DNA from: Halopseudomonas aestusnigri
Lineage (GTDB): Bacteria > Pseudomonadota > Gammaproteobacteria > Pseudomonadales > Pseudomonadaceae
Direction: 5' to 3'
DNA length: 64,000 nt
Assembly: GCF_002197985.1 (NCBI RefSeq)
Contig: NZ_NBYK01000001.1
Span: 729,191 to 793,190, forward strand
Shown: piece after piece, positions 28,888-38,021 of the stretch
Position numbering within the stretch: the stretch's first letter is position 1
Layout of the letters: each line of letters starts with the position of its first letter
The notes under the pieces: model-generated
What the model saw: the letters and a program-made list of their open reading frames with translations, nothing else
What the model was told of the DNA's origin: nothing
Databases searched by the model: none
Translations under genes and position numbers: made by a program

Positions 28888-28964
28888 TGGTCGGAGCGAC
28901 TGGAATCGAACCAGCGACCTTCTCGTCCCGAACGAGACGCGCTACCAGGCTGCGCTACGCTCCG
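28888..28964 (-). tRNA. tRNA-Pro, anticodon CGG
   Basis: Read on the minus strand, a full cloverleaf of 77 nt is seen. The acceptor stem is CGGAGCG / CGCTCCG, followed by the D arm with AGCCTGGTAG. The anticodon stem is TCTCG / CGAGA with loop TTCGGGA (anticodon CGG), and the T arm includes GGTTCGATTCC. The CCA end is encoded. It reads CCG codons. No other tRNA is next to it. Confidence 0.96.
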
Positions 28965-29040
28965 TTGTGGGCGGCATTTTACCTAAAGTTTGTCATCGCA
29001 CAAGAGGCAAACAAAAAAAAATCGACTGTTTTTCACAGGG

Positions 29041-29616
29041 TTACTGCAACGCCTGCCACAGGGCAGGGGTATTGGCGCTGGTCAGGCGTGGTTCGTCAGC
29101 GGCCAGATCGATGCAGATTGCGCCCACTGCCCGCAACCATCGCAGCGGGCTGCGCGCCCCTTGCAGCCAGGCGTCTTCCAGCACCGGCAGCAACTTGCAC
29201 GGGATCAGGCAGGGCAGCGGCTGGGGCTGTTCACCGGTGCGAAAAAACACCGGTCGGTCAGGATCGGTTTGGCCAAGCAGTTGCTCAAGCAAGGCTTGAT
29301 CGATCAGCGGCATGTCACAGGGCAGCACCAGAAGCTGATCGCCGTGCGCCTCACGCAGGCCGCTCAGAATGCCGGCCAACGGGCCAGGATAGTCGGTGCT
29401 GCTGTCGGTCACGAGTCGGTCAGCCCATTGCCGGTATTGCTCAGCATTGCGATTGCAGCTGATCAGCAGCTCATCGGCCACGCTGCGCAACAGCGCGCTC
29501 AAATGAGCGCTGACAGGGCCGCCGCGGTAGGCGAGCAGGCCCTTGTCTGCACCGCCGACGCGACGGCCCTGGCCGCCGGCCAGTAGCAGGGCGCTGATAC
29601 GGGGTGACGCTGACAT
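29041..29616 (-). CDS. mobA: Molybdenum cofactor guanylyltransferase
   Basis: A 191-residue enzyme that adds GMP from GTP to molybdopterin-Mo to make the guanine dinucleotide form used by DMSO-reductase-type enzymes. The nucleotide-binding LLAGGQGRRVGGADKGL is at the N-terminus, and the VLPCDMPLID segment near residue 97 fits the family. I choose the ATG at MSASPRISA; a TTG two codons upstream is possible. It is divergent from moaB. Confidence 0.93.
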   Translation of the reverse strand: MSASPRISALLLAGGQGRRVGGADKGLLAYRGGPVSAHLSALLRSVADELLISCNRNAEQYRQWADRLVTDSSTDYPGPLAGILSGLREAHGDQLLVLPCDMPLIDQALLEQLLGQTDPDRPVFFRTGEQPQPLPCLIPCKLLPVLEDAWLQGARSPLRWLRAVGAICIDLAADEPRLTSANTPALWQALQ

Positions 29617-29729
29617 GTTCAATGCTCTGGCTGGTGTGGTCTGTGTTATAACACCGGGCCTGTAGCGGACGAAAGCAGCGCCTCTGCTGATTGCCGTCCG
29701 GCTTTATCCGAACGCAAGGAACCCCATCC

Positions 29730-30269
29730 ATGAGCTGCTCACCTGATACTCCCTTTGCTGCCCTTGGCATCGCCGTGCTGACCGTCAGCGACACCCGTAC
29801 CCTGGAAACGGATACCTCTGGCCAACTGCTGGTGGACAGTCTGACCGCTGCCGGCCATCGTTTGGCCGATCGCCAACTGCTGCCCGACGACCGTTATCAG
29901 ATGCGCGCACTGGTGTCGGCCTGGATCGCAGACCCGGCAGTTGAGGTGGTGTTGATCACCGGTGGCACCGGCTTTACCGGCCGTGACAGCACCCCTGAGG
30001 CCATCGCGCCGCTGCTGGACAAGCAGGTCGATGGCTTTGGTGAGCTGTTCCGTCAGGTGTCCTATGAAGATATCGGCACGTCCACGCTGCAGTCCCGCGC
30101 GCTGGCTGGCTTGGCCAACCGCACGCTGGTGGTCTGCATGCCGGGCTCATCCAATGCCTGCCGTACCGCGTGGACGCGGATTCTCGAAACCCAGCTGGAC
30201 AGCCGCACCCGCCCGTGCAATTTCGTGCAGCATCTGGGCAATCCGGACCAGGACGGTCGCCGCGCATGA
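29730..30269 (+). CDS. moaB: Molybdenum cofactor biosynthesis protein B
   Basis: A 179-residue MogA/MoaB-family protein acting in molybdopterin adenylylation. The binding motif [14 protein letters not shown] is near residues 77-90, and [11 protein letters not shown] follows in the last third. The ATG with AAGGA about nine bases upstream is preferred; a longer frame begins 13 codons earlier. The stop overlaps the moeA start by four bases (ATGA), indicating coupled translation. Confidence 0.94.
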   Translation: MSCSPDTPFAALGIAVLTVSDTRTLETDTSGQLLVDSLTAAGHRLADRQLLPDDRYQMRALVSAWIADPAVEVVLITGGTGFTGRDSTPEAIAPLLDKQVDGFGELFRQVSYEDIGTSTLQSRALAGLANRTLVVCMPGSSNACRTAWTRILETQLDSRTRPCNFVQHLGNPDQDGRRA

Positions 30270-31471
30270 GCCTGATGCCGGTTGCCGAGGCCCTGCAGCG
30301 ACTGCTCGCCAGCGCGGCCGCCCATCAGCAGCCCGTGCGGGTGTTGTCGCTGACCGATGCGCTGGGCCAGGTTCTGGCCGAGCCGGTCTGTTCTGCCATC
30401 GACGTACCGCCCTGGGACAACAGTGCGATGGACGGTTACGCGCTGGCCGAGGCTGATCTGGCGCAGGCGATGGCTGATGGCCTGCCGGTCAGTCAACGCA
30501 TCACCGCCGGGGTTGCGCCGGCGGCGCTGCAACCTGGCACCTGCGTACGCATCTTTACCGGTGCACCCTTGCCTGCTGGCGCCAATGCTGTGCAGATGCA
30601 GGAGAATGCCGAGCCGCTGGCGGATGGCCGGGTGCGCCTGCTGGAACCGGTGGCTGCAGGCGACAACGTCAGACGCCAAGCGCAGGACGTTGTTGCCGGT
30701 CAGCCGTTGCTGGCCGCCGGAACCCGGCTGCGGCCGCAGGATCTGGGGGTGATTGCCTCGGTTGGGATAGATCAGGTCAGGGTGCGCAAGCCGCTGCGAG
30801 TAGCAGTGGTATCGACCGGGGATGAGCTGGTCGAACCGGGACAGCCGCTGAGCCCCGGGCAGATCTACAACAGCAATCGCTTCACCCTGATCGGTCTGCT
30901 GCAGGGGCTGGAGCAGACGGTGATCGACGCCGGCATACTGCCGGACGATCTCGATGCCACCCGCAGCCGGTTGCAGCAATTGGCAGAGCAGGCCGACGTG
31001 ATCATTTCCTCCGGCGGGGTGTCGGTCGGTGAGGCGGATTGCCTCGGGCAGGCGTTGCGCGAGGCCGGTGAGGTCGCTCTGTGGAAGCTGGCGATCAAAC
31101 CGGGCAAGCCGTTTACGCTGGGGCATTACGCCGGTGTACCCGTGCTCGGTCTGCCCGGAAATCCGGCGGCAACGCTGGTCACGTTTTTGCTGCTGGTGCG
31201 CCCCTATCTGTTGACTCGCCTTGGCGCAGCGGAGGTGGCCGCGCCCGCCTATACCTTGCCTTCCGGGTTCCCCTGGAGCCGCGCTGGCAGTCGTGAGGAG
31301 TACCTGCGTGCGCATGTCGAAGACGGCCGCGTAATGCTGTCGGGCAATCAAAGCTCCGGTGTGCTCAGCAGCGCCAGTCGCGCCAGTGGCCTGTTACGGG
31401 TGCCAGCCGGGCAAACCTTCAGCCCCGGTGATCTGGTCGCGTTTCTGCCATTCTCGGGCCTGCTTGGCTGA
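30266..31471 (+). CDS. moeA: Molybdopterin molybdenumtransferase
   Basis: A 401-residue enzyme that inserts molybdate into adenylylated molybdopterin. It contains the N-terminal PPWDNSAMDGYAL segment, the central VSTGDELVEPG and SSGGVSVGE binding motifs, the PGLPGNPAA-like segment (VLGLPGNPAATLV) and the C-terminal beta domain. The start ATG overlaps the moaB stop. The tandem repeat array begins within 30 bp of the stop. Confidence 0.95.
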   Translation: MSLMPVAEALQRLLASAAAHQQPVRVLSLTDALGQVLAEPVCSAIDVPPWDNSAMDGYALAEADLAQAMADGLPVSQRITAGVAPAALQPGTCVRIFTGAPLPAGANAVQMQENAEPLADGRVRLLEPVAAGDNVRRQAQDVVAGQPLLAAGTRLRPQDLGVIASVGIDQVRVRKPLRVAVVSTGDELVEPGQPLSPGQIYNSNRFTLIGLLQGLEQTVIDAGILPDDLDATRSRLQQLAEQADVIISSGGVSVGEADCLGQALREAGEVALWKLAIKPGKPFTLGHYAGVPVLGLPGNPAATLVTFLLLVRPYLLTRLGAAEVAAPAYTLPSGFPWSRAGSREEYLRAHVEDGRVMLSGNQSSGVLSSASRASGLLRVPAGQTFSPGDLVAFLPFSGLLG

Positions 31472-31497
31472 GTGGAAGACAAGATGCTGTCTGGAAA

Positions 31498-32010
31498 GAC
31501 CGAGCTCCTGCTCGGCCGTGGGTTGGCGCACAGGTCCGCCGGTCGAGCGGGAGTTCGACCCTCCCGTAGTCTGCATTTTCCGGAAAGGCCGAGCTCCTAC
31601 TCGGCCATGGGGTGGCGCACAGGTCCGCCGGTCGAGCGGGAGCTCGACCCTCCCGTAGTCTGCGTTTTCCGGGAAGGCCGAGCTCCTGCTCGGCCATGGG
31701 TTGGCGCACGGGGCTGCCAGTAGAGCGGAAGCCGACCCTCCCGTAGTCTGCATTTTCCGGGAAGGCCGAGCTCCTGCTCGGCCATGGGTTGGCGCACAGG
31801 TCCGCCGGTCGAGCGGAAGCCGGCCCTTCCGTAGTCTGCGTTTTCCGGGAAGGCCGAGTTCCTGCTCGGCCATGGTTTGGCACACAGGTCTGCCAGTCGA
31901 GCGGGAGCTCGACCCTCCCGGAGACTGCGATTTTCGGGAAGGCCGAGCTCCTGCTCGGCCATGGTTTGGCACACAGGTCTGCCTATCGAGCGGGAGCCGA
32001 ACTTCCCGGC
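31498..32010. repeat. Tandem array of six 88-89 bp units with internal hairpins
   Basis: Copies begin at about 31500, 31589, 31678, 31766, 31854 and 31943 (spacing 89, 89, 88, 88, 89). Each starts with a hairpin GGCCGAGC-TCCT-GCTCGGCC. Some copies carry a second hairpin, GGTCGAGC-GGGA-GCTCGACC, followed by a TCCCGTAGTCTGC box. The first hairpin stays paired in all six copies, partly through wobble changes. The second is intact or nearly so in copies 1, 2 and 5 and decayed in 3, 4 and 6. Spacing is not a multiple of three, so long reading frames through it are not genes. No direct-repeat/spacer structure is present. Confidence 0.92.
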
Positions 32011-32193
32011 GCTGAAAGACCACACTCCAGCGTGGCCCGTGCCGTTGCCCGTTCGGCGGCCCTCTGCGGCTGATACCGGGCTATTCCTTGATGCTTCAGA
32101 TGAAAATCAGCGTTTCTGATCTGGATACGCTGAAGTGGTTTTTTACATATTTTGTTACATGTATGATCTGGTCGTATTCAAATTCATTCTCAA
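32011..32193. other. Leader region before the efe operon
   Basis: Non-coding in my reading. It contains a TTTTTACATATTTTG ... TATGAT stretch (32140-32167) that can be read as -35 and -10 boxes 16 bp apart. A Fur-like site overlaps its end. CTTCAG/CTGAAG arms near 32093-32135 could form a loose hairpin. Confidence 0.4.
32178..32192 (+). promoter_or_regulatory. Candidate Fur box at the efeU start
   Basis: TCAAATTCATTCTCA matches the 7-1-7 Fur motif at 10 of 14 positions, with a strong right half (ATTCTCA). It lies just downstream of the putative -10 box and right before efeU, an iron-uptake gene where Fur control is expected. Confidence 0.45.
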
Positions 32194-32208
32194 ATGCGAC
32201 TGATTTCC

Positions 32209-33051
32209 ATGCTTGTACCTTTCCTGATCATGCTGCGCGAAGGCCTCGAGGCTGCGCTGATCGTTGGCATCATCGCCAGCTACCTCCGTCAGACCGGGCG
32301 TGCCGCCTGGATGCCGGTTATCTGGACCGGCATTTTCCTCGCTGTCACATTAGCGCTGCTCGGTGGCGCGGTCCTGCAGTTCGTCAGCGCCGAGTTTCCC
32401 CAGCGTCAGCAGGAGATGTTTGAAGCGGCTGTCGGTTTGATTGCCGTCGGCGTGCTGACCTGGATGGTGTTCTGGATGCGGCGCGCGTCGCAGGGGCTGC
32501 GCAGTGAGCTGACTGGCGCGCTGGACCAAGCGTTTCAGGCCGGCCAGGGGCAAACCTGGGCGTTGATCGGCATGGTCTTTCTGGCGGTTGCCCGTGAGGG
32601 GCTTGAGTCGGTGTTCTTCTTGCTGGCCGTGTTTCAGCAGGGGCGGGGCACCGGCGCGCCGCTGGGGGCACTGCTTGGCGTTCTATGCTCGGTGCTGGGC
32701 GGTTGGGCGTTCTATCGTGGCAGCCTGCGCTTGAACCTGAAACACTTTTTCCGTGGCACCGGCCTGTTCATTCTGCTGGTGGCTGCTGGTTTGTTCTCGG
32801 GAGCGGTACGTGCATTGCACGAGGCGGGCCTGTGGAATCACGGCCAACGCATTGTCTTCGATCTGAGCGAATGGCTGCCGCTGGATACCCCGCTGGGCAG
32901 CCTGTTTGCCGGTATTTTCGGCTATCAGCCTGCGCCCAGTGTCAGTGAAGTCGTCGCCTATCTCGGCTTCTTGCTGATCACCCTGTTCTTCTTCTTCCGA
33001 CCCGGTACTGCGCAGCTCGCTAGACCTGCCGCAGCGCGGGTTGGTGGTTGA
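32209..33051 (+). CDS. efeU: Ferrous iron permease EfeU (FTR1 family)
   Basis: A 280-residue inner membrane permease with about seven spans. Two REGLE iron-binding motifs are seen, MLREGLEAALIVG near residue 9 and VAREGLESVFF in the middle. The segment EAGLWNHGQR near residue 210 also matches E. coli EfeU. I place the start at MLVPFLIMLREG by comparison with the E. coli protein; an in-frame ATG lies five codons earlier (32194). No strong ribosome site is present before either. It is the first gene of efeU-efeO-efeB-efeM. Confidence 0.93.
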   Translation: MLVPFLIMLREGLEAALIVGIIASYLRQTGRAAWMPVIWTGIFLAVTLALLGGAVLQFVSAEFPQRQQEMFEAAVGLIAVGVLTWMVFWMRRASQGLRSELTGALDQAFQAGQGQTWALIGMVFLAVAREGLESVFFLLAVFQQGRGTGAPLGALLGVLCSVLGGWAFYRGSLRLNLKHFFRGTGLFILLVAAGLFSGAVRALHEAGLWNHGQRIVFDLSEWLPLDTPLGSLFAGIFGYQPAPSVSEVVAYLGFLLITLFFFFRPGTAQLARPAAARVGG

Positions 33052-33088
33052 GTTTTACACCTGTCCAACACAGCCTGCGAGTGTCCTG

Positions 33089-34222
33089 ATGTCTGATCCT
33101 TCTGCTTCTGCTTCTGCTCCGTCGCCGCTTGCGTTGCGGGCTGGCATGGCTGGTGCTGCCGTGCTGATGCTCGGCGCGCTGGGTATTTTCTATTTGTCGC
33201 TGGGTTCGAAGTCGTCAACCGACACGGCTGATACCCACCAGATCACCATTGACGCCAGTGGTTGTACGCCGAACACGCTTACCGTGCCTGCCGGTGCTCA
33301 ACGCTTTACCGTGATCAACGAGAGTGAGCGTGGGATCGAGTGGGAAATTCTCGATGGCGTGATGGTGCTGGAGGAACGGGAGAACATCGCTCCCGGCCTG
33401 CATCAGCAACTGACAGCCAGGTTGCTGCCCGGTGAATACCAGATGACCTGTGGCCTGCTCAGTAATCCGCGCGGGACGCTGACGGTGACGGCGGTCGCCG
33501 GGCAGACCGTTGCCGCCGATCTGTCCGCACGCGCACTGATCGGCCCGTTGGCTGAGTACCGCGTCTATCTGACGCTGGAAGGCCGTGCGCTGGCGCGTGC
33601 GGTGGGTGACCTGCAGCAGCAAATTGCCGACGACAACCTGGACGCGGCGCAGCAAGCCTGGCTGCAGGCCCGAGCAATCGATCAGCACATGGCGCTGGCG
33701 GTGGGGCTGTTCAGCGATCTGGATCAGCGCCTGAATGCCCGCGCCGAGTACTTCGCCGAGCGCGAACAGGATGCCGATTTTCGCGGCTTTGAACGCCTGG
33801 CTTATGGCCTGTTCGAGCAGCAAAGCACTGCCGGGTTGCTGCCTGTGGTCAAGCAACTGAGCGCCGATGTGGGCGCTCTGCGGTCACGTTTGAGTGCCCA
33901 GGGTGTGCCGGCCTCCCAACTGGCCAATGGCGCCGGTCGGGTATTGCAGGCCTGGCACGACCAGCAGCAGAACAGCGAGCAGCTCAGCAGCAGGGCGCGC
34001 AGTGATCTGCAGGGCTTGCAGGCAGGCATCGACAAGGTCGTATCGCTGCTGCTTCCGGTTCTCCGGCAGGCGCACCCGCTGGAGTCTGAGGCCCTGCAGG
34101 CGGCCAATGCGTCGCTGGCCGAGCAGGTGCCCGCCGCTGACACCCAAATCCTATTGCAGGCCAGCCAGCAGTTGGCCGACCAGTTGGCCAGCGTTAACGC
34201 GTTGCTGGCCAGCGCCTACTGA
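33089..34222 (+). CDS. efeO: EfeO-like protein: cupredoxin plus degenerate M75 domain
   Basis: A 377-residue periplasmic protein of the Efe iron system. A membrane anchor or signal lies at residues 18-38. The cupredoxin domain (about 48-135) keeps C59, the EWEILDGVMVLEERENIAPG block and C121 in MTCGLL. The C-terminal imelysin-like M75 domain follows, but its metal motif HxxE is replaced by ERLA (E235, A238). The stand-alone EfeM two genes downstream keeps HRLE. The cupredoxin part may therefore be the working half here. The ATG at MSDPSASAS is chosen over an upstream GTG because the signal segment then begins normally. Confidence 0.88.
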   Translation: MSDPSASASAPSPLALRAGMAGAAVLMLGALGIFYLSLGSKSSTDTADTHQITIDASGCTPNTLTVPAGAQRFTVINESERGIEWEILDGVMVLEERENIAPGLHQQLTARLLPGEYQMTCGLLSNPRGTLTVTAVAGQTVAADLSARALIGPLAEYRVYLTLEGRALARAVGDLQQQIADDNLDAAQQAWLQARAIDQHMALAVGLFSDLDQRLNARAEYFAEREQDADFRGFERLAYGLFEQQSTAGLLPVVKQLSADVGALRSRLSAQGVPASQLANGAGRVLQAWHDQQQNSEQLSSRARSDLQGLQAGIDKVVSLLLPVLRQAHPLESEALQAANASLAEQVPAADTQILLQASQQLADQLASVNALLASAY

Positions 34223-34243
34223 CATTCCGCATCGGGAGTATTT

Positions 34244-35560
34244 ATGAGTGATCATGATGACCTTTCACCGGGCTGCCCGTTCTCGGGCCTTAATCGTCGC
34301 CGCTTTCTGCAAGGTCTGGGCGCTGCGGGTATCGGTGCTGCTGCGACGGCCCTGAGTGGCGGTGCGTTGGCCAGTCAGCAGCCGCGTACAGCGGACGTAA
34401 CCGATGCGCCGTCCAGCTCGGCAACCCATCAATCCCACCCGTTTTATGGCGTCCAGCAGCAGGGCATTACCACCCCGCGCCCGGCGGTTGGCATGTTGGC
34501 CAGCTTTGATGTGCTGGCGACAGATCAAGCCGGGCTGGAGCGCCTGCTGCGCACGCTGACCGAGCGCATTGCTTTTCTGACACAGGGCGGCACCTATGAG
34601 CAGCGCGACCCGCGCTACCCTCCGGTGGATTCCGGCATCCTCGGCCCCAGCATCGACCCCGACGGGCTAACCATCACGCTGTCGGTCGGCGCTTCGCTGT
34701 TCGATGACCGCTTCGGGCTGGACGCGGTCAAACCCCGTCACCTGCAGCGCATGGTCGCGTTCTCCAACGATGCGCTGGATGCGGATCGTTGCCACGGTGA
34801 TATTTCCCTGCAGTTCTGCGCCAATACCGAGGGCACCACCATTCACGCCCTGCGCGACATCATCAAGAACACCCCCGGCATGCTGATGCTGCGCTGGAAA
34901 CAGGAAGGCACGGTGCCGGTCATGGCGCCGCGCTCCGACGGCTCGACCGAGAGTGCGCGCAACTACCTTGGTTTCCGCGATGGCACTGCCAACCCGCCGG
35001 CAGACAACAGCGGCCTGATGCAGAAAGTGGTGTGGGTCGATCACAGCAACCAGGAGCCCGAATGGGCACGCAACGGCAGCTATCAGGCCGTGCGCATCAT
35101 CCGCAACTTCGTCGAACGCTGGGACCGCACACCGCTGCAGGAGCAGGAAGCCATCTTTGGTCGTCGTCGCGATAGCGGCGCGCCCATGCACGGTGGCATC
35201 GAACACGATCTGCCGGTCTACGACAACGACCCCGACGGCAAGGTGACGCCACTGGACTCGCATATCCGTCTGGCCAACCCGCGCACCCGTGGCAGTGAGC
35301 GCAACCTGATTCTGCGCCGGCCGTTCAACTACTCCAACGGCGTCGAAGCCAACGGTCAGCTGGATATGGGCTTGCTGTTCATCGCCTATCAGGCGGACCT
35401 GGAGGCCGGTTTCATTACCGTGCAGAAGCGCCTGGATGGTGAACCGCTGGAGGAATACATCAAGCCCGTGGGCGGCGGCTACTTCTTCACGCTGCCGGGC
35501 GTACAAGCCGGGGACTACCTCGGTAGCAGCATGCTGGCTGCCAGCCAGCGCCATTCGTGA
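34244..35560 (+). CDS. efeB: Iron uptake DyP-type haem peroxidase EfeB
   Basis: A 438-residue peroxidase exported by the Tat route: the N-terminus holds [12 protein letters not shown] with a hydrophobic stretch ending at ALA. DyP features are GFRDGTANP (GxxDG motif with the catalytic Asp) and the proximal haem His in GGIEHDLP near residue 318. In E. coli EfeB handles iron(II) for EfeU by oxidation. GGGAG precedes the ATG, and the 21-bp gap after efeO suggests one transcript. Confidence 0.94.
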   Translation: MSDHDDLSPGCPFSGLNRRRFLQGLGAAGIGAAATALSGGALASQQPRTADVTDAPSSSATHQSHPFYGVQQQGITTPRPAVGMLASFDVLATDQAGLERLLRTLTERIAFLTQGGTYEQRDPRYPPVDSGILGPSIDPDGLTITLSVGASLFDDRFGLDAVKPRHLQRMVAFSNDALDADRCHGDISLQFCANTEGTTIHALRDIIKNTPGMLMLRWKQEGTVPVMAPRSDGSTESARNYLGFRDGTANPPADNSGLMQKVVWVDHSNQEPEWARNGSYQAVRIIRNFVERWDRTPLQEQEAIFGRRRDSGAPMHGGIEHDLPVYDNDPDGKVTPLDSHIRLANPRTRGSERNLILRRPFNYSNGVEANGQLDMGLLFIAYQADLEAGFITVQKRLDGEPLEEYIKPVGGGYFFTLPGVQAGDYLGSSMLAASQRHS

Positions 35561-35593
35561 TTGGCCTTAATACGTCTATTCAGGAGCAGGACA

Positions 35594-36427
35594 ATGTCTA
35601 ACCTTCGCACCGTCATTACCGCCGCTGCCTTCGGGCTGGTTGCCATGCAGGCACAGGCTACTGTGGCACCGCAGGATCTGGTCAATCCGATTACCGACTA
35701 CAAGCTTTACGTGCTCGACAACCTGGAGCAGTTCAGCAGCCACACCCGTGAGTTCACCGATGCCATCAAGGCCGGCGACCTGCAGCGTGCCCAGCAGCTG
35801 TACGCACCGACCCGCGTTTACTACGAGCGCATCGAACCAATTGCCGAACTGTTTGCCGATCTGGATGCCAGCATCGACGCCCGTGACGACGACTACGAGC
35901 ATGGCGTGCAGGACCCGACCTTCACCGGTTTTCACCGTTTGGAGTACGGGCTGTTTCACGAGCACAGCACTGCTGGCCTGGGCGACTATGCCGAGCGCCT
36001 GATGAGTGATGTCGAGACTCTGGAGCAGAGTGTGCAGGACCTGACCTTCCCGCCGGAGAAAGTGGTGGGTGGCGCTGCCGCGTTGATGGAAGAGGTCGCC
36101 GCGACCAAGGTCTCCGGTGAAGAAGATCGCTACAGCCACACCGACCTGTGGGACTTCCAGGGCAATCTGGATGGCTCGAAGAAGATCTTCGAACTGGTCA
36201 AACCGCTGGCGGCGCAGGAAGATCCGGCGTTTGTTGCACGTATCGAAGAAAACTTCACCGCCATCGAACACACCCTGGCGCATTACTACCTGATTGAGGG
36301 TGATGCCAGCAGTGGGTATGCGTCCTACGACAAGGTCAGCGAACGTGATCGCCGTGCGCTGGTCGGGCCGGTGACGGTGCTGGCGGAAGAGCTGTCGACC
36401 CTGCGTGGGTTATTGGGGCTGAACTAA
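35594..36427 (+). CDS. efeM: EfeM: stand-alone imelysin (M75) iron-uptake protein
   Basis: A 277-residue periplasmic protein with a signal peptide (VITAAAFGLVAMQAQA) and one M75 imelysin-like domain. The metal motif HxxE is intact as FHRLEYGLF (H114, E117). There is no cupredoxin domain. AGGAGCAGG precedes the ATG at MSNLRTV; a TTG eleven codons upstream is less likely. Proteins of this type (EfeM, AlgP7) work with EfeU-EfeB in some Pseudomonas. Here it complements the EfeO whose own motif is lost. Confidence 0.9.
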   Translation: MSNLRTVITAAAFGLVAMQAQATVAPQDLVNPITDYKLYVLDNLEQFSSHTREFTDAIKAGDLQRAQQLYAPTRVYYERIEPIAELFADLDASIDARDDDYEHGVQDPTFTGFHRLEYGLFHEHSTAGLGDYAERLMSDVETLEQSVQDLTFPPEKVVGGAAALMEEVAATKVSGEEDRYSHTDLWDFQGNLDGSKKIFELVKPLAAQEDPAFVARIEENFTAIEHTLAHYYLIEGDASSGYASYDKVSERDRRALVGPVTVLAEELSTLRGLLGLN

Positions 36428-36504
36428 CCCCCGGGCACGGCGTGCCGTGCCCGAGCGGATGTACCTTGCGCCGATCGTTGCGGGGGGCGTGGTATGCGGC
36501 GTTA

Positions 36505-37986
36505 TTACTCCCGCACCCGCCGAATCGCATCCAGCCAGCCTTCATACAAGGCATCGCGCTGGGTTTCCGCCATCTCGGGCGCGAAGGTGCGCTCGCAGGC
36601 CCAGTGGCTGGCGATATCGTCGAGGTCTTTGAATATGCCGAGCTGCAGGCCGGCCAGATAGGCCGCACCGAGCGCCGTGGTTTCGGTGACCTGCGGGCGG
36701 TCGACGGTGACGCCCAGGATATTGGCCAGCTCCTGTACCACCCAGTTGTTGATCACCATTCCGCCGTCCACACGCAGGGCGGCTGTGCTCTGTGCGCCAT
36801 CGGCCTGCATGGCTTCGAGCAGGTCGCGGGTCTGGAAACAGACCGATTGCAGGCCAGCCGCGACGATCTGGGCGATGCCGGTATCGCGAGTCAGGCCGAA
36901 GATGGCGCCGCGGGCGGTCGGGTCCCAGTAGGGTGCGCCAAGGCCGGTAAAGGCGGGCACCAGATAGACACCGGTGTGCTCACCAGCCTGGCGGGCGAGG
37001 GCTTCGGTTTCGCCCGCGTGCTGGATCAGCTTGAGACCGTCGCGCAGCCACTGGATGGCTGCGCCGGCGACGAAAATGCTGCCCTCCAGCGCGTAACTGG
37101 TCTGACCGTTAAGACGATAACCGACCGTGGTCAGCAGGCGATTCTGCGAGCGAATCGGCGTGTTGCCGGTGTTCATTACCATGAAGCAGCCGGTGCCGTA
37201 GGTGCTCTTGACCATACCCGGCTGGAAGCAGGCCTGGCCAATCAGGGCAGCCTGCTGGTCGCCGGCGATGCCGCAGACCGGAATGCTGGCGCCAAGTACA
37301 TCGGGCGCGGTCTTACCAAAGTCGGCGGCGCTGTCCATGACCTCGGGCAGCAGGCTGGCGGGGATATCGAGCAATTGCAGCAGGTCTTCATCCCACTGCT
37401 GCGTGTGGATATTGAACAGCATGGTGCGTGAGGCGTTGGTGGCGTCGGTGCGGTGGACCTTGCCGCCGGTCAGGCGCCAGAGCAGGAAGCAGTCTACGGT
37501 GCCGAAACGCAGTTCATTGCGCTCGGCACGCGCGCGTGCGCCCGGCACGTTATCCAGAATCCAGCGCAGCTTGGTGGCGGAAAAATACGGGTCGATCAGC
37601 AATCCGGTGCGCTCGCTGATCATCGCCTCATGGCCGGCGGCCTTGAGTTCGGCACAGTAGCTGGCGGTGCGGCGATCCTGCCAGACAATGGCGCGATAGA
37701 GCAGCTCGCCGCTGGCGGCGTCCCACACCAGGGTGGTTTCGCGCTGGTTGGTGATGCCGATCCCGGCTACCTCGCTGGCGCTGATGCCGGCTTTTTCCAG
37801 CACCTCGCGGCAGACCGCGAGCGTTGAACTCCAGATCTCTTCGCCATCGTGTTCCACCCAGCCGTCGTTCGGAAAGTGCTGGGCGAATTCCTGCTGGGCA
37901 ACGTGCTCTGGGCGGCCGCTTGCGCTGAACAAAATGGCGCGGCTGCTGGTGGTGCCCTGGTCGATGGCGAGGATCGGCTTGGCCAT
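36505..37986 (-). CDS. glpK: Glycerol kinase
   Basis: A 493-residue sugar-kinase-fold enzyme that phosphorylates glycerol. The N-terminal phosphate loop [16 protein letters not shown], the TNQRET motif near residue 80 and the C-terminal ATP-binding [10 protein letters not shown] segment are all present. It is convergent with efeM and has ybaK upstream. No glpF or glpR is seen next to it. Confidence 0.96.
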   Translation of the reverse strand: MAKPILAIDQGTTSSRAILFSASGRPEHVAQQEFAQHFPNDGWVEHDGEEIWSSTLAVCREVLEKAGISASEVAGIGITNQRETTLVWDAASGELLYRAIVWQDRRTASYCAELKAAGHEAMISERTGLLIDPYFSATKLRWILDNVPGARARAERNELRFGTVDCFLLWRLTGGKVHRTDATNASRTMLFNIHTQQWDEDLLQLLDIPASLLPEVMDSAADFGKTAPDVLGASIPVCGIAGDQQAALIGQACFQPGMVKSTYGTGCFMVMNTGNTPIRSQNRLLTTVGYRLNGQTSYALEGSIFVAGAAIQWLRDGLKLIQHAGETEALARQAGEHTGVYLVPAFTGLGAPYWDPTARGAIFGLTRDTGIAQIVAAGLQSVCFQTRDLLEAMQADGAQSTAALRVDGGMVINNWVVQELANILGVTVDRPQVTETTALGAAYLAGLQLGIFKDLDDIASHWACERTFAPEMAETQRDALYEGWLDAIRRVRE

Positions 37987-38021
37987 GGAGGTGTCCTGTT
38001 ATTGGTTTTGTCTGGAAGTGG

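Noticed and set aside
31498-32010. CRISPR array
   Set aside because: The whole 88-89 bp unit repeats; there are no short identical repeats with unique spacers and no cas genes.
31394-32025. Several overlapping long reading frames on both strands through the repeat array
   Set aside because: They follow from the tandem repeat, shift frame at each 88/89-bp unit and have no start signals or similarity. They are not treated as genes.
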